Of a DNA stretch of 64,000 bases, positions 40,291 to 53,399 are shown piece by piece. The translations under genes were made by a program, and so were the position numbers. The notes beneath the pieces were generated by a model that ran no database searches, was not told the origin of the DNA, and saw nothing but the letters and a program-made list of their open reading frames with translations. Position 1 is the first letter of the stretch. Each line of letters begins with the position of its first letter. Origin of the DNA: Dasypus novemcinctus (Eukaryota; Chordata; Mammalia; Cingulata; Dasypodidae); contig NC_080683.1 of NCBI RefSeq assembly GCF_030445035.2, positions 118,839,225 through 118,903,224 of the forward strand, read 5' to 3'.

Positions 40291-43200
40291 CCGCTCGGCC
40301 TAGTGAGCTGCTATTATTTTTGGAGCACCCTTTTCCTGGTATCCCATGACTCACACCTTTTTACCTGCTGTTCTCCCTTCCTGGAAAGGCCTATCCTGTT
40401 TGTTCACCTGGCAGCTCCCTCTCCCTGCCAGAGGGCTAACCCCTACGCCTTCTCAGGGACCAAGCCCACGACACAGCCAGCTGGTGCTCAGTGACTCCCC
40501 AGTGCCAGGAAGAATGGACAGGGGCTGGGGACAATAATGTAGACAAGATGTGCTGCTTCTTCATCACCCTTTGAACGTCTGTTCTTGGGGGCAAAGGTTT
40601 CTGGGCAAGGTTTCTACATTCCTTGGGGTCCCTGGAGATTGGGGTGAACTCCTTGAGCCATTTTCATGATTTCAAAGAGGCTAATAGAAATCATTGCATT
40701 TACCTGAGACACGTCCCTGTGGGCTAAATAAAACGTCAGGTTTCTCCGCTTTGGGCTACAGTCCTATCGACTTGGTAACATTCTCTCCTTCTGCTCTGAA
40801 ACTCTGGCCGACAGGAAGGGCTATGTGTGATTAACAAAACAATAAGAAAGTAGATCATCTGTGCCTTCGGGAACACTGGATTGCACTCACAGGAGAACGC
40901 AAAATAAAAAGGCTCCTTCCCTGTCGAAATAGGGGACTCTCCACCTTAGTCACTGAGCTCTTGCAGCCGGCCACCTCCTCTCGGCACAGAGGCCCCTTTT
41001 CAGGAAACCGAGGAGTCACCCTGCGATTGGGCCAATACGGCTTCTCAGGTGAACAGGACACCTGAGAAGCCCATGGACAACTGGACGTGAGGGGGACCTG
41101 GCCTGCTCCTCTCCTGCAGACTGAATGCAGTTTAAGGTGTTGAATTTATGTTCTGTTCAAAATTTCATGCTTACTTTCTTAAAAAATATAGATAGATAGA
41201 TAGATATGTATGTAAATAAAGGAAAGAAAAGGAAAAGATAAGAGAAAAGAAGACAATGGGGGCATTTATTCTTTCTCCTTCCTGTGACTTTGGACCAGCC
41301 TGGTTTGATTCTGAGGACACCAGCAGGCTGCTGTAGTGCAATGAACTCCAAATCCCCAACTGGTCAGATTTTGTCCCGACTTGGTCTGGAATTCGCTATT
41401 ATTATAAATGATTTCACCCCTGTCAGTGAAGGGAAAAGGCCCTTCATTAGCAGTTCCAGCTCTGTCACCAACCTTTCCAGGGGTTCCTGGGGTCTTATCA
41501 TGGATTAAACAATTTATAGTGTGTAAATACTGCTCTAGCCTTTGAGGAGTGAGCTTTTCCTCAGTCCCCGGATGGTTTGGCTGCCCTCTCTCCCTCAAAC
41601 TGTGAATTTTTTTCCATTTCTTGCTTATCACCATTCCTAGATAAGGCTACTCCTCTTCAGCCCTGGTCCCCCTAAGTCATCTTTATTGTGCTTCTGAGAA
41701 GATAGCCATCTGGCTCTGCTATCTGAAGCCCTGAATTCCATCCCACTAGAACAGCCCCGATCTTCTCTCTCAAGCTCTGCCTTCACAGAGGACCTGGAGC
41801 TGTTGGTTCAAAAGCCAAACCGGATCATGCCGGTCCTCTGATTAGAGGCTGACGTCTCCTTGCTGACATGGTCAGCTCCACATTCCTCGGTCTGGTAGTC
41901 AAGGCCCATGACTTGTCTTCAAGGTTGTTTTCAGGTCCAGCTGCCCCAGAGCACCCACTCTGGATGCTTCTCTTTCTCCAACCTGGCGTGGCCTTTCCTG
42001 TCCAGGAGGGTCTTTCCTCTCTGTTCGGTTTCCACTGGCTCTCCAAATCATCCTCAGGTGCCATCATTCTGGGAGATCCGTAGCCCTTAGCTGTTTATTC
42101 GTTCTTCTATTACAGCATAAGCCATCAGCTGACTCATATTATAATTAGTTCTTTGGGGATTGCCCTCTTCTGCACCTGTGAGGTCGTGGAGGCCAGGGGC
42201 CAGGTTTGACTTATTTTGCATCCCCAGGGCCCATGGTTTCCAATCACTAGGAAGACCATAACATGTATCAATTGCTCGAGGATACTTTGGAGAGTGCCAG
42301 GTGGGGGAAGGGGCACCGTTATTGATCCTGTTGGGATCACAGGGTCAGTGGGCACTTAGCTGAGCCCACAGACGGTATGGGGCCACCTTACCACGGGCCC
42401 CAGAATGAAGCTCAAGGTGTGAAGTAATGCACTTCATGTCTTTCAAGGTCCTTGCTTTCACCTACTTTCGAGTTTTTCTTTATCCAGCCTCCTACCCTGA
42501 CCCCCACCCACCGGCCCTTACCCAGTGTGGATGGTTCACTCTGGCCTCACCAAACCACCTGCACTTCCGCGTGGTCTCTGCCATTGCTGCGCCCTGCTGT
42601 GTCCACCTGAGAAAGCCCTCTGCGTCCTTCCGGAATTGCCTGACCATAGCGCTTGGGAGAAGGGTTCTTCTAGTAGAGCTCCTTCCGGTATGCTTGCCAG
42701 CAACCAGTGAGCCTTGCTTCATAGTATCCTGCTTTGTTTACTTCCCTACCTTGCCCAGTTCGGACCTGTCTTATTGCTCTCTGATTTCTCATCGCCCTGT
42801 ACTATCTTATAATAGATGCCAGTTGACTTAAGCCTAGCTTAGGAATTGCTATAGCTTTCAGGTGGAAAATTCATTAGATGTATTAAACACCTCCTACCCC
42901 TTTATTGTTTATTTAACATATATTTCTGGGATTGGAATGGTGGTCCATAAATGTTAAATTACTATTTATTGAAATGAATATGTTTGATACTATATACCAA
43001 ATAATGGTTTTATTTATAATGGAATTGGATGTTGGGACACTTTGCACCATTCCCGAAGACCCCTGGACCTAGGCTGGCATTCTGGCTTTGAAATCAATTT
43101 TGAAGGGATGGCCAGGGTCAATTTTTTTTTGGAGGAGTATCAATCCGGCATGAACTCTTTTGGAAATTTGGGAAAAATCTGTGTTCACATGTGACCCAAC

Positions 43201-43734
43201 TAGGAAAGGAAGAGAAACTTCTTGCCTCAAACGACTCTGTGTCACTTTGTGGCTTAAGTTCAGCCAGCCTTCCTAAATCTCAAGCTGTGGAGGGCCTGAA
43301 ACTTCAGAAACAGTGCTCGAAGGGGGTGAGACAAGGAGCTTCCCACAGAAGGTCATGGAGCATTCCAGTCTTTTCCGTATTTATGGAATTTAAAGGAGGA
43401 CTTGTAGATCACCTCCATATATCTTTTTCCTGTGAAAAGGCACCCATATCATCTCTTTCCTCATTTTTTCACATTTCAGCCCTTGGCCGGGAAGTTTACA
43501 GAAACAAAATACAGGTCAAAGGGCCTGCCGCGTTGCCCCTCCCACCCTGGGGTGTCTCCCATCGTATGGGACCCTCCTATAGGGGGGTGAAAAAGTTGCT
43601 GAAATTGGTCACAACTTTTGATCACTTAGCACTGCATCTGCCCCACACTGACCTGCCAATAAAGGTTGAACAAAGAAAAAGTGAAAATAAAAAATAACAA
43701 AAGAGAAAAAAAAAAAAAAGATAAAGGAGGAAGG
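40291..43734. other. Non-coding DNA with a TAGA microsatellite and a possible L2 relic
   Basis: (TAGA)n at 41189-41206. A weak L2 3'-like stretch lies at 42170-42330 ('TTGCATCCCCAGGGCCCATG'-type). No gene is recognised; the AT-rich segment 42840-43020 is featureless. Confidence 0.45.
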
Positions 43735-44068
43735 GAGGAAGTTCTACAACGCTCTTCTGTGTCTGTTTCTCTTGTTGTCTTCTCGTTTTTTCTTCTAGAG
43801 TTCACCCAGATTCGATCCTGGGGAACTCCGATGTGGAGAAAGGCTCCCTGTCACCTGTGCCACCTCAGTTCCTGGTTTCTGTTGTGTCTTGCCTTGGCTC
43901 TCCCCTTCATTTTTCTTTTTGTTGCATCACCATCTTGCTGCATGGCTCACTGTGCATGGGCCTGGCTCTCCGTGCAGGTACGCCTCTACCAGGAGGCCCC
44001 AGGATTGAACCCAGGTCCTCCCATATGGTAGACGGAGACCCAGTCACTTGAGCCACATCCGCTTCCCT
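43735..44068 (-). mobile_element. Composite DAS SINE with two tRNA-like units
   Basis: Same layout as the split SINE at 36916-38205. An inner unit at 43795-43880 ('GATTCGATCCTGGGGAACTC', 'CTGTGCCACCTCAGTTCC') and an outer head at 43990-44068 ('GATTGAACCCAGGTCCTCCC', 'CTTGAGCCACATCCGCTTCC') are both inverted. A-rich sequence precedes it. Confidence 0.85.
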
Positions 44069-47000
44069 AAAGAGCTTTGAGAATAGGTGTTTCTCGCCCT
44101 ATCCCTGGGTCCCCCACTTCCTTCTGCAGTGCGTTGGTGTTGTCTGTCACACCAACACACTGCCCCGGCTCCTGACCTAAAGAGGGCCAAAGACGTGCGC
44201 TAGCCGTGGCCTGAGCCGGCACACGTGGCTGAGTTGTGGGGAGGTAGCCAGCCTGCTGCAGAAACCACCCAAGGATCAGCACGGAAACAGGCGTCTGCCA
44301 CAGTGCCTCCGATTTTGAAGACAGAAATGAGGCCATGCAAAATTTGGCAGAAAATGATTCCTTTTCATGGATTCTCATACCCAGAGTTTATATCAAAATC
44401 CCTTGCCCCCTTCCAGCCTAGTCCACCTGCTTTTATAAGCACTTTGAATTATGTTGGAAATTGGGGAGGGGGTGGGATTCCGTGTTACTCTGTGTTGCAT
44501 GTTCCCAGGCAATTCCTCCAAGGTCTTCACACAAAGAACAAGTTTTACTGGGATGTCAAACCACCTCCTCAACCAACAGGCATTGTAACACCTCCTTCAT
44601 ATTTGTCCAAGATCTGAACATCTAACCACCCACGGTGTTTAGATAACAAACAACGGAGCTGTGCTGACAACAGCAACATCTGCTCATTCCTAGACAAGGC
44701 CCTGTACTGAGATTGTCTAAAAGGGGCTCTGGACGTGGGACCTTGAGATTCCAGGCCATGGGTTCAAATGCACTGGAGATCAGTGAGAGCAGAGGGTGCC
44801 TAGCTCCGCACAACGGACCAGCGTTCTAACTCAGAAGGCCGGGCGATGGTCAGACACGTTTTCGGCACAGCCACCCCTCTGCCACCCTGCTGGCAGTCAG
44901 AGTAGAAAGACCAGTTGTAGTGACCTGGGATAGAATGAGCATAAATGATTAACCTTAAAATAATAAAAGACCTGACCAAATCCTCTTAAATGAAACACAC
45001 ACACACACAGTGGTTTCTTCTTGGTTTTATAATTGCACATGCTGATAAGAAATGTTCTACGGAGATGACAATACCAAAGGTTGCATAACTGTTATAAATG
45101 GCACCATGTTAGAGTCTCGGTAATTTCATATTTTCAAAATGCAAAATTTGGGGGGTGGAGGCACGGCCGACCGCTTTATTTTATTATGTTCTCATCCACT
45201 TTTCCCCCTAAAAATGTATAAAGCTTGGGCTTTGCCATCTCCACAAAAGTCAGTCTTCCCGGCAAGGCCCATCCTTGAAATAACACAGCAGGGGTGGGCA
45301 AGGGGGACGTGAGTGGGCACAGTCCCAGGTGGGGAGGAGGGTCCCCAACACTGTGGGCCCCTCTTCCCTTCCCCCCACCCTCCCCCACCTCTTTCATTTT
45401 CAAGAAATAGGAAAAACCCAACAGATCAACTGTTTTAGTTTTCACCCTCTTGTGTCGACTCCAGTCTTCTGTCTCTACATAAAGCTGTTCCCGTGGCTGG
45501 AGGGAGGCCCGTTCTTGAAGCTTCCAGGGAAGGGTGTCCACTCCATCAGCTTCCACTTGTGACGCACTCGGGTTGTCCCCAGCTTTTTTGTTGGCCTTGT
45601 TCTTTTGTTGCTCGCCTAGGAAGTCCTCCTATCGCCCTCGACACTGGTAGCCTCCCACCTTTCCTCATCTTTCTAGGCTGGAGGGCGGCTAAATCCCTTT
45701 TCAACCTTTTCTAGGCCAAATGCCTTCATCGCTTTAGTTTTTCCTCTAAAGGTTGCTTCTCAAACTTGTAATTATTGAAAAAAAAATCGATTTCTTTTTA
45801 AATACGCCCACCATCTCCACTCCCCACTTTAACATGTGGGGCTAAAGACGGTGCAGAGTCCTCTTAGCACAGCGGAGAGCGGAACTGAGCTTCCAGGCAA
45901 CTGAATGAATCATGCGTTTAAAGCTGAAGCATGAGCCCTCTTGGCTTAGGCTGACTAAGACCTCTAGATCACTTTATGACATCACAAAATGAATCCTGCC
46001 ATCGGGCGGTTTGTTTTCCTTCCCACGTGAATTACGCTACACAGCCCCAAGCGGCTCATGACCACCCCCTTCTCCAGCTGACCAAGGCCATTTGCACTCC
46101 GGTAGAGTTTTCCAAATTGGAAGGCACCACGCCCGATTGGCGGGCGTCACGGGATTTAATAACCATCGTCTCCGCCATGGTCAGTCACGGCTAAAAATAG
46201 CACCAGGTTGAGACTGACTTCTCCGGAATGCCATGAGGTATGCGTCTCTGGGTTGACACTGGACCATTAATAATTACTTCCTGAGCAGGAAAGACCTTCC
46301 AAGCACTCCTGAATCTGCCTGATGAGAGGTGACTTCAGGAGGCATTTCTTTAGTGGCTCAAAAGCCAACAGGACAAAGCGTAAACCTGCTCGAGCACCGA
46401 CAGGAGCTCAGTGGTCACCCTCTACTTGGATTTACCAAACTTGTCCTGCTTCTAGGGAAGGACTGAGAGGGGTTCTTTTTGTTCTTTTCTTTTTGAACAG
46501 AGCTGTCCCGATTTTGTACAGCCTGTTTCCTTGGGTGTGTGTTTCTGAGAGTGTGGGATATTTCTGGGTCTGTTAAGCGGTTGGACCTACGTTTTCAAAA
46601 CACACGGGTCTATGTCTCTTGCTCAGTCTTTCGGCACCTGGCGGTAGGTTTGCAGAGATAACTGATTCTGGGATGATGCCACCGAAATGCCACAGCCTGG
46701 GGTGCGCCCGTCCTCCCTAAGTCATTCTGCCACCGGAGAGCGCAGGTCATGAGTTAGCGTCGGCATTTGTCTGTAAGAATGATTTTCAGTTTATCCAGGG
46801 GAGCATTGTCGGAAGTGCTGCGAAAACACAAGGATGAAAGCTGTCCCTGCCTCCCGTGGCCGCCACCTGACTGCCACAGACAGGACAATTAAGAAGCCAA
46901 AACCGCGAGGCAGAAAGGCCTGCCCAGTGGGCTGGAATGCTCTTTGGCACCACCTTTGGACGGCAGCCCTTTGCTTTAGAGGAGACCCATTGTCGCAGAG

Positions 47001-49034
47001 CCTTCCTGGAATGTGGGAGTTTTGAGGGAACTGGCCAGGAGGGCTGGGGGGAGTGCAGAGGTGCAGGCGAAAGTAGGGGAGGGCCTCAGCTGCCTGCTGT
47101 GCTCAGGGGCCGGTCGGAGGCTCCCCAAGGAATCCCGTGCACGAAGCGCATGGGGGTGTGGGGGGCAGGAGGCGGTGCAGAGGCGCCGCCCGTTTTCCCC
47201 GGCTGCCGTGCAAGCGAACCCTCCAGCCTCGTGCAACGGGTTGCACAAGGCACCCTCGTGGCTGCGGTCAGGGCAGGCGCTAAAGCCCGGAGCTGGGAGT
47301 CCGGAAGGTGCTTTCGAGGAGCCATCCGCCCCTGGTGGGTGCTGTCACCCGGATGTTCACACGGAGGTGGAGGTGGGAACGCTTCCCTCTGGGAGGCGGA
47401 CTGGGGGGGGGCTCACCCTCCCTCCCCACCTTCCTTACAGCCTGCTGCCGTCCTCACCCAGGGGGGCTCACAGGGCATGAGCGCGCCTCCCCTCCAGGAG
47501 GCCCGGGTGGCTGGTTGAAGGGACCTAGCAGAAGACAGCGGCGCCCCTGCACCCCCCTCAGGTAGCTCCCAGGATTGGCCACCTACTGGGCCCCGGCGGC
47601 CTGGCCTCAGCCCTCAGCCGGGAGCTGCCTGGAGGGGCTTGGGGGCTGGACGGGACGGAGGAGCAGGGCCCCAGGCAGGTGGGGTTCTCCGCGCGTTGGC
47701 CAGGAGAGCCGGCTCCGCTTTATCAGCGCCCACGGGGGCGACCGTGGAGGGGAGGCCGGGGGCACCCAGACTTGGCCCATCCCCGCCTCGGGCTGGTCCT
47801 TCCTCCCCTGCAAGCCGCGGCTCAGCCTGTAACGATGGCAATCTCAGTGTCAAAGCGCCCTGCTCTGCACCAGAGACCTCTGAATGAGGCCACTGTTTAT
47901 TGTACTCTTTGTTGGGTGAAAGGTTAAAAAAAAAGTGCCCGCATTTTTTTTTTATCCAGTTGATTCAGGTTTTAATATAGAAGAGCAGAACCAAACACAA
48001 TGACGAGTATTGTGCGTGAAAGGTCCCGGTTGCTTGCAGATATGGGGAGAACATAGCTGTGTGTTCCCCCAAAGACTTGGAGGCTTGACTGAGCGCCTTC
48101 TTAGGGTTTTTGTGTGTTGTTTTGTAGTCTTGAAGCCTTTTGGTGAGGTCTGAGGCTCGGCTGGCCCAGCGATAATTACCCAAACTCGTCTGCTGCCTTC
48201 GAAATCCCACCTACCTCCCAAGTACACAAGAGCAGCTTCCATATGGAGTCACATATTCCACCCTGGGTGCCAGGGAGGGCAAAGAGAACGTGTTATCCCG
48301 TGGCCGATCTACCCATCGCTTTGATACCAGCTGGAAACAGGAGTTGCAACTTGCCACTGATTGCATAAGTAGTTCCCTTCCATACGATGTGTCTAATTAC
48401 AAATGTGTGAGTGCAATGATCGTTAGCTGACAGGTGGAGAAGTTAGTGTTTTATTTGCATTGAACCTCAGTAAAGGCTCAGTCCCAAGTCATACTCACTG
48501 CGCTTCCAAAAACTGTGGTTAGGTGCTACCTTGTTTTTTTAAAAAAATTTTTAGTGCACCCTGGAAGTAGCGGGGCCTACTGTCACCTAGTTGTTGCTGA
48601 GATGGAATTATATGGCATTTGCCATAAGGTTCTTATTTGTCACAGTGCCTTCGTGTGCTGACTGCCGGTGCAAACACGGGCACCGGGGGAGGCCTTGGTG
48701 CAGCCAGAACTGCCGGCAGAGTGGGAAGGGACTCAAGGATACTGGGAGACACTGTTGCTGCTGCAGAGCTGGGGACGCTTTGTTTGCAAATTCCTGCCTG
48801 ACTTCTGGCCTTATCACCCAACAGGTCCTGCCAGACAGGGTGGCTCCGGTTCTCCTCTGGTGAAGCTGCAGCAGAAGCTTCTGGCTTCTCCTTCCCAAGA
48901 ACTCGGTGTTAACACCTGCTTGCCCAGGACCCAGCGCTGCTAAGGGCTGTTGGGTTCTAGGTGAGCCAAATTTCAGAGTAATGGATGACTCGCTTTCAGA
49001 AGGGCCTTTCGACCCATTTGAGAGTTGGTGTTGA
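44069..49034. other. Repeat-poor unique non-coding DNA
   Basis: About 5 kb without recognised gene or young SINE. (AC)n lies at 44996-45010. A consensus MEF2-type site CTAAAAATAG is at 46191-46200. The segment 46.9-47.9 kb is GC-rich and gives chance open frames up to 193 codons on both strands. Confidence 0.55.
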
Positions 49035-49130
49035 CATAATTTTTTTTTTTTTAGGAGGTTCCGGGGATTGGACCAGGACCTCGTACTTGGGAAGCAGGTG
49101 CTCAACCACTGAGCTACGCCCACTCCCCAG
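49035..49130 (-). mobile_element. Short DAS SINE
   Basis: T-run (inverted tail), then 'AGGAGGTTCCGGGGATTGG' and 'GCTCAACCACTGAGCTACGC'. A duplication GAGAGTTGGT is present at 49020-49029 and again just after the element at about 49132. Confidence 0.88.
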
Positions 49131-49149
49131 CGAGAGTTGGTTTTTTCTT

Positions 49150-49489
49150 TTCTTTTCTTTTTTTTTTAAAGATTTATTTTATTTATTTATTTAATTCCCC
49201 TCCCCTCCCCCTGTTGTCTGTTTTCTGTGTCTTTTTGCTGCGTCTTGTTTCTTTGTCCGCTTCTGTTGTCGTCAGCGGCACGGGAAGTGTGGGCGGCGCC
49301 ATTTCTGGGCAGGCTGCTCTTTCTTTTCACGCTGGGCGGCTTTCCTCACAGGCGCACTCCTTGCGCGTGGGGCTCCCCTACGCGGGGGACACCCCTGCAT
49401 GGCACGGCACTCCTTGCGCGCATCAGCACTGTGCATGGGCCAGCTCCACACGGGTCAAGGAGGCCCGGGGCTTGAACCGCGGGCCTGGT
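49150..49489 (-). mobile_element. DAS-III SINE, head-truncated
   Basis: Inverted tail 'AAAGATTTATTTTATTTATT' and body ('CGTCAGCGGCACGGGAAGTG', 'GGCGCCATTTCTGGGCAGGC'), ending 'GGCTTGAACCGCGGGCCT' where the tRNA head should begin; the head is missing. Close in sequence to the copy at 61894-62271. Confidence 0.92.
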
Positions 49490-49580
49490 TTTTTCTTTTG
49501 TTTTTAGGAGGTACTGGGGATGGAACCTGGGACCTCACATGTGGGAAGCAGGTGCTCAACCACTGAGCTCCATCCACTCC
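49490..49580 (-). mobile_element. Short DAS SINE
   Basis: 'TTTTTAGGAGGTACTGGGGA', 'GGAACCTGGGACCTCACATG', 'GTGCTCAACCACTGAGCTCC'. It directly abuts the truncated DAS-III. Confidence 0.9.
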
Positions 49581-49644
49581 TCTGACTGATAACTTATATA
49601 TATATATAACTTTTTAAAGTGAGAAATCAGTTTGGTGTACCAGA

Positions 49645-49745
49645 AAGAACGCAGTCTTTGGAGAGGCCAGTGTGGCACTTTCTAGCCATGGCTTCTTGGG
49701 CAGGTCTCCAAGCGCTTTCAGAGCCTCAGTTTACTTACATGGACA
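49645..49745 (+). repeat. MIR SINE relic
   Basis: 'GAACGCAGTCTTTGGAGAGG' then 'GGGCAGGTCTCCAAGCGC' and 'GAGCCTCAGTTTACTTACAT' follow the MIR order. Confidence 0.6.
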
Positions 49746-52700
49746 AAAGGGATGAATGCTCTTGTTTCTCTGGAGAGCAGGACATGAAGTACTTTTGGAA
49801 AGGGACTGGCAGTCACCCTGCAGGCTGTGCGGTACCCCAGCTGGCTCCTATTGGCTTGTGAGCCAATTGGTAAATTTTCAGGGAGCTCTGAGCTGGGTGA
49901 TCTCACGTTGGTAGCTTGAGATCGACTCTTCTAGAAGTACAAACCAGCCTTTCTCGATCCCCCTGGAGGGCTGGTTCTTAAATATTGAAGAGCACACCCT
50001 CGACAACACGTTTTCATTCCCCTTTGCCCCAGCGCCAAACTCTACTGCGAATCTCCCAGCCGTTTTAAACCGACCATGTGGAATTTAAAACCTTCCTATA
50101 AAGAGGATTCCTGGCCATGGTAATGAACGTCAGTCACTTCCCGCACGGTGGCCCCGAGATGCTGGCCCGGCCCCCTGAGCCTGCTGTCCCCTCAGGTCCC
50201 CGCGGCTGCGCCTTGGGAGGTTTTACGCTCGCTCGCTGCCTGTGTTTATTTTCCTCTCTCTTGTGCTATCAGGGGATTAGCTGTCTCTCTCATGGCCCGG
50301 ATGTCGATCACTAATACTTCCTCCCCATTGATGATTTGCTATTTCTCATCATTTGTGACCTGAGAAATCAGCTGTTCATGTTCTGTGGCACCGGCTTTGG
50401 GCGACGACCCGGAAGGGAGCTGCATGGATCTCTGGCTGTCGGGGACTCTTTGTCCTTTGGGCTCTGCTCTGGAGAGGACTGCCTTAGATAAGCAGCGTCC
50501 CTCTGAATGACTCGTTCCCCACACAGGAATTCAAATGGTCTATTCCGGAGGGGACAGAATAAGTCTCTCTCTCCAGGTTTGTGTGTGTGAGTTTTACAGC
50601 TCCGGATGACAGAGGGGTGGATTGGACAAGGGCCTGCAGAAAAGGCCCAGGGCCCCCGCGGGGTGGAGCTGGGCCGGCCACACTGGTGTTGACAAGCCAC
50701 CCTGGGAGAACTGAAGGTAGATGAAGACTTAAGCGCAGCCTCAAAATAGAACACTGGTCAACTGCTGTGCGAACTTTTTTTCTTTTGGCAAAAAAAAAAA
50801 AAAAAAAGCTTGCAAGATATTTTTGGTGCGAAGAGCGTGGAGAGCTGAAGATACTTCTGTAAACACTGACCCATGCCAGTAACTTTCCACTTGGTCTCAG
50901 GCTGCTGCGGCAGCTGCCCCGGCGCACCGTTCAGCCCTCCAGCCCTCCAGCCTGCAGGGGCGCGCGGGGAAAACGTCACCGCCCGCCCTCTGCAGCGAGA
51001 ATCGACATATTTGAAGAGGAAAATATCTATGCCACTTGAGCTGTTTTATTAGGCATTCAAATGCCTGTCTGAAAGATACACCGGTTCCCAAGGGTGAGCC
51101 AGTCCCAAGCCGAACGCTCCTTGCCGCCTACAAGATTTGACAAAAACATGCTCTGCTGTGACTCTTACGTGATGCAATTCAAGCTTCGGTGTCTTTTGAT
51201 GCCTTTTTTATGTGAACGTTAGGTTGTTATTGCGCCTGTTTCACTGCTCGTCCGTCTTTGTTTGGGTTTTTGTTGACCACGGTGCTCAGGGATTAGATTT
51301 CAGGAAGGAAAACAAACAAGAAACGGGCCTGCAGAAGTTCCAGGCCCCAGAGACTGTGGGAACACAAATAAAGCGAAGAAACACCCCGAAGTCCAGTGCT
51401 CGGCCCCCACCTGGCGCGACCTAAAGGCCGTGGGAAGGTGGCAGGTCCGCCCCCGCCCCACCTCGCCCCTGCACCTCACCGGTGGGCCCCTCTGGGCCTG
51501 AGCGTGAGGGAGTCGTTCTGGCCACCAGCGCTGGGATGATGTCCGGGGCCTTTGGCATCGCGGGGGAGCGTTGCCCTCTGAACTCCCCCAGCAGGAGCCT
51601 GCGCCCCGGAAGCCGGGGACCCACGATCCCCTGACTTCAGTGGGGGTGGGTGGTGTTGCTGCCCTGGGCAGCCGAGCCCCTGGATGAACGGGCCCCCGGG
51701 GAAGAGGGAGAGCGAGCAGGCAGGAGAGGGCCTCACCTGTGGGCCTGTCGCCAGCCCTTATTTCACTGGCGCGGCCACACAACAGCAACCTGAAATCTTT
51801 ATGCCTCTTCCTGGCGTTGAAGCGGGGAGAAGCAATCTGCAAATGGTATTTGAAGTCATATTCATGCCACTTTCCAAGAGGGACATTTTCTTATTTCTCA
51901 TCTTAGAACAAATGAGAAGTGGCTACTTCAGGTAAGAAGAGAATTGGGACCCTCTGGAGCCCAGAGTGGCTCATATAGCATATTATCTTTGGTACCACCT
52001 GCTGGCAGTTTCTAGTCTACCTACAAACCGGGCGGTAAAATATTATTGTGACATTTTATCATTATGGTAAACCTCGGTGCCCCTTTACTTTCCCTTCTCC
52101 TCCATTCATATGATGAACTAGTTGCTACCTTTAAAAACTTCCCGGATGAGATTGAGCCTGTATCCTCCCGCTGCTGCTAATTATTTTCCTGATGTTATCA
52201 GATATTTCTATTTTTACCATCTTCCTTTGGAAACAAGGTGATTTTCACAGAATGTAGGGCAAGGGTGCCCCACCGAAGTCTGCAGTGACATTGGGATATA
52301 TTCTCTTCCACTCTTACTGCATTTCAACAGCATATTTGCATTCCTTTTTTAAAAACTCCGCTGGGCAGCATGCACACATCTTCACCACGATGACTTCGGT
52401 GAGCCGCTGTCTTGTTCTCTAAGCATGAACTAATTCAGAAATCGCCCGTGAGGAATTCAAAGGGCTCCTCCCAGGGCACATCGCTTTGTACTTGTCTGCC
52501 CGGAGTTTCAGCTGCTGCGTTTTTGTCCAATTACCGGGTTTGGACACTGTGTTTCTCGCATCCATGTGTGTAGATAGAGGGAACCAAAATAGTTGTGTGT
52601 AGTCAGCAAATTCTAGCCCCTCGTTATTTCGTCCATCTTCAAGAGATTTGATAACTACCCGGGCGGCTGCGGTGCTCGCACCCAGAGCCGACACCCCACC

Positions 52701-53399
52701 ACCAACGCCTCCTCCTGCAGAAGGCTGCTCCTCCGTTCTTTCCCTCACCTCCCGTCCCTTACCCCATTTTCACTCATGATCGGCAGCTCTTTGCCCCTTG
52801 CCCAGGGGTTGCCAAGTTTCCACCACAGTCTCGTGCAGGGCTGTGTCAGAAGCCCTGGAGAGTCTGAATAAATGACACCCACTAGTTTTCCTTTATCTAC
52901 CCTGTTGTTGCCTCCATAAGATTCTGCATTAAATAATGCCAAAAGCACATACACAAAAGACCAACTTAGAAACCTCTCCTCCCTCTATGGAGAGGCCAGT
53001 TTATCTTCTAGGGTTGTTTTTTTGTTTTTGTTTTTCCCTATCTATTTTTCTGTTTGCCTCATCCCCAGCCAGCTACTGAAACTCGGCAAACCAAAGACAC
53101 ATTCTCCGTGTCATTTTAATGCTACGACACAACAGATAAGATTTGGGGCTCCTCGACCGGGTAAATAAATCTCACAGATTGGTTCCTCAGGCGTGGTGAG
53201 AAACATGCCTCGCTAACTCTTTCACTCCTTCACCAGCCTGCCAGAAATGTCCGGAAAGCAAGTTTTCTCTTCGGCAGCTAATGTCCCAATATTTTGGTTT
53301 CAGTGACAGGGAGCTTCGATGGGCCTCTTTTTCTTTAGAGATATTTATTTGAGTGACATGCACCCAATGGCAATAATCCCTCACCTTAACGACGATAAT
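49746..53399. other. Repeat-poor unique non-coding DNA
   Basis: No gene or young repeat is recognised over 3.6 kb. There is an A-run at 50790-50807. GC-rich segments at 50.9 and 51.4-51.75 kb give chance frames up to 180 codons. Confidence 0.5.

Noticed and set aside
41189-41206. CRISPR-like or regulatory direct repeats
   Set aside because: A plain (TAGA)n microsatellite; CRISPR arrays do not occur in mammalian nuclear DNA.
47940-48245. Possible processed pseudogene on the minus strand (A-run after ATTAAA-like text)
   Set aside because: No gene recognised in any frame and no target-site duplication seen; the A-run is only 9-10 bases.
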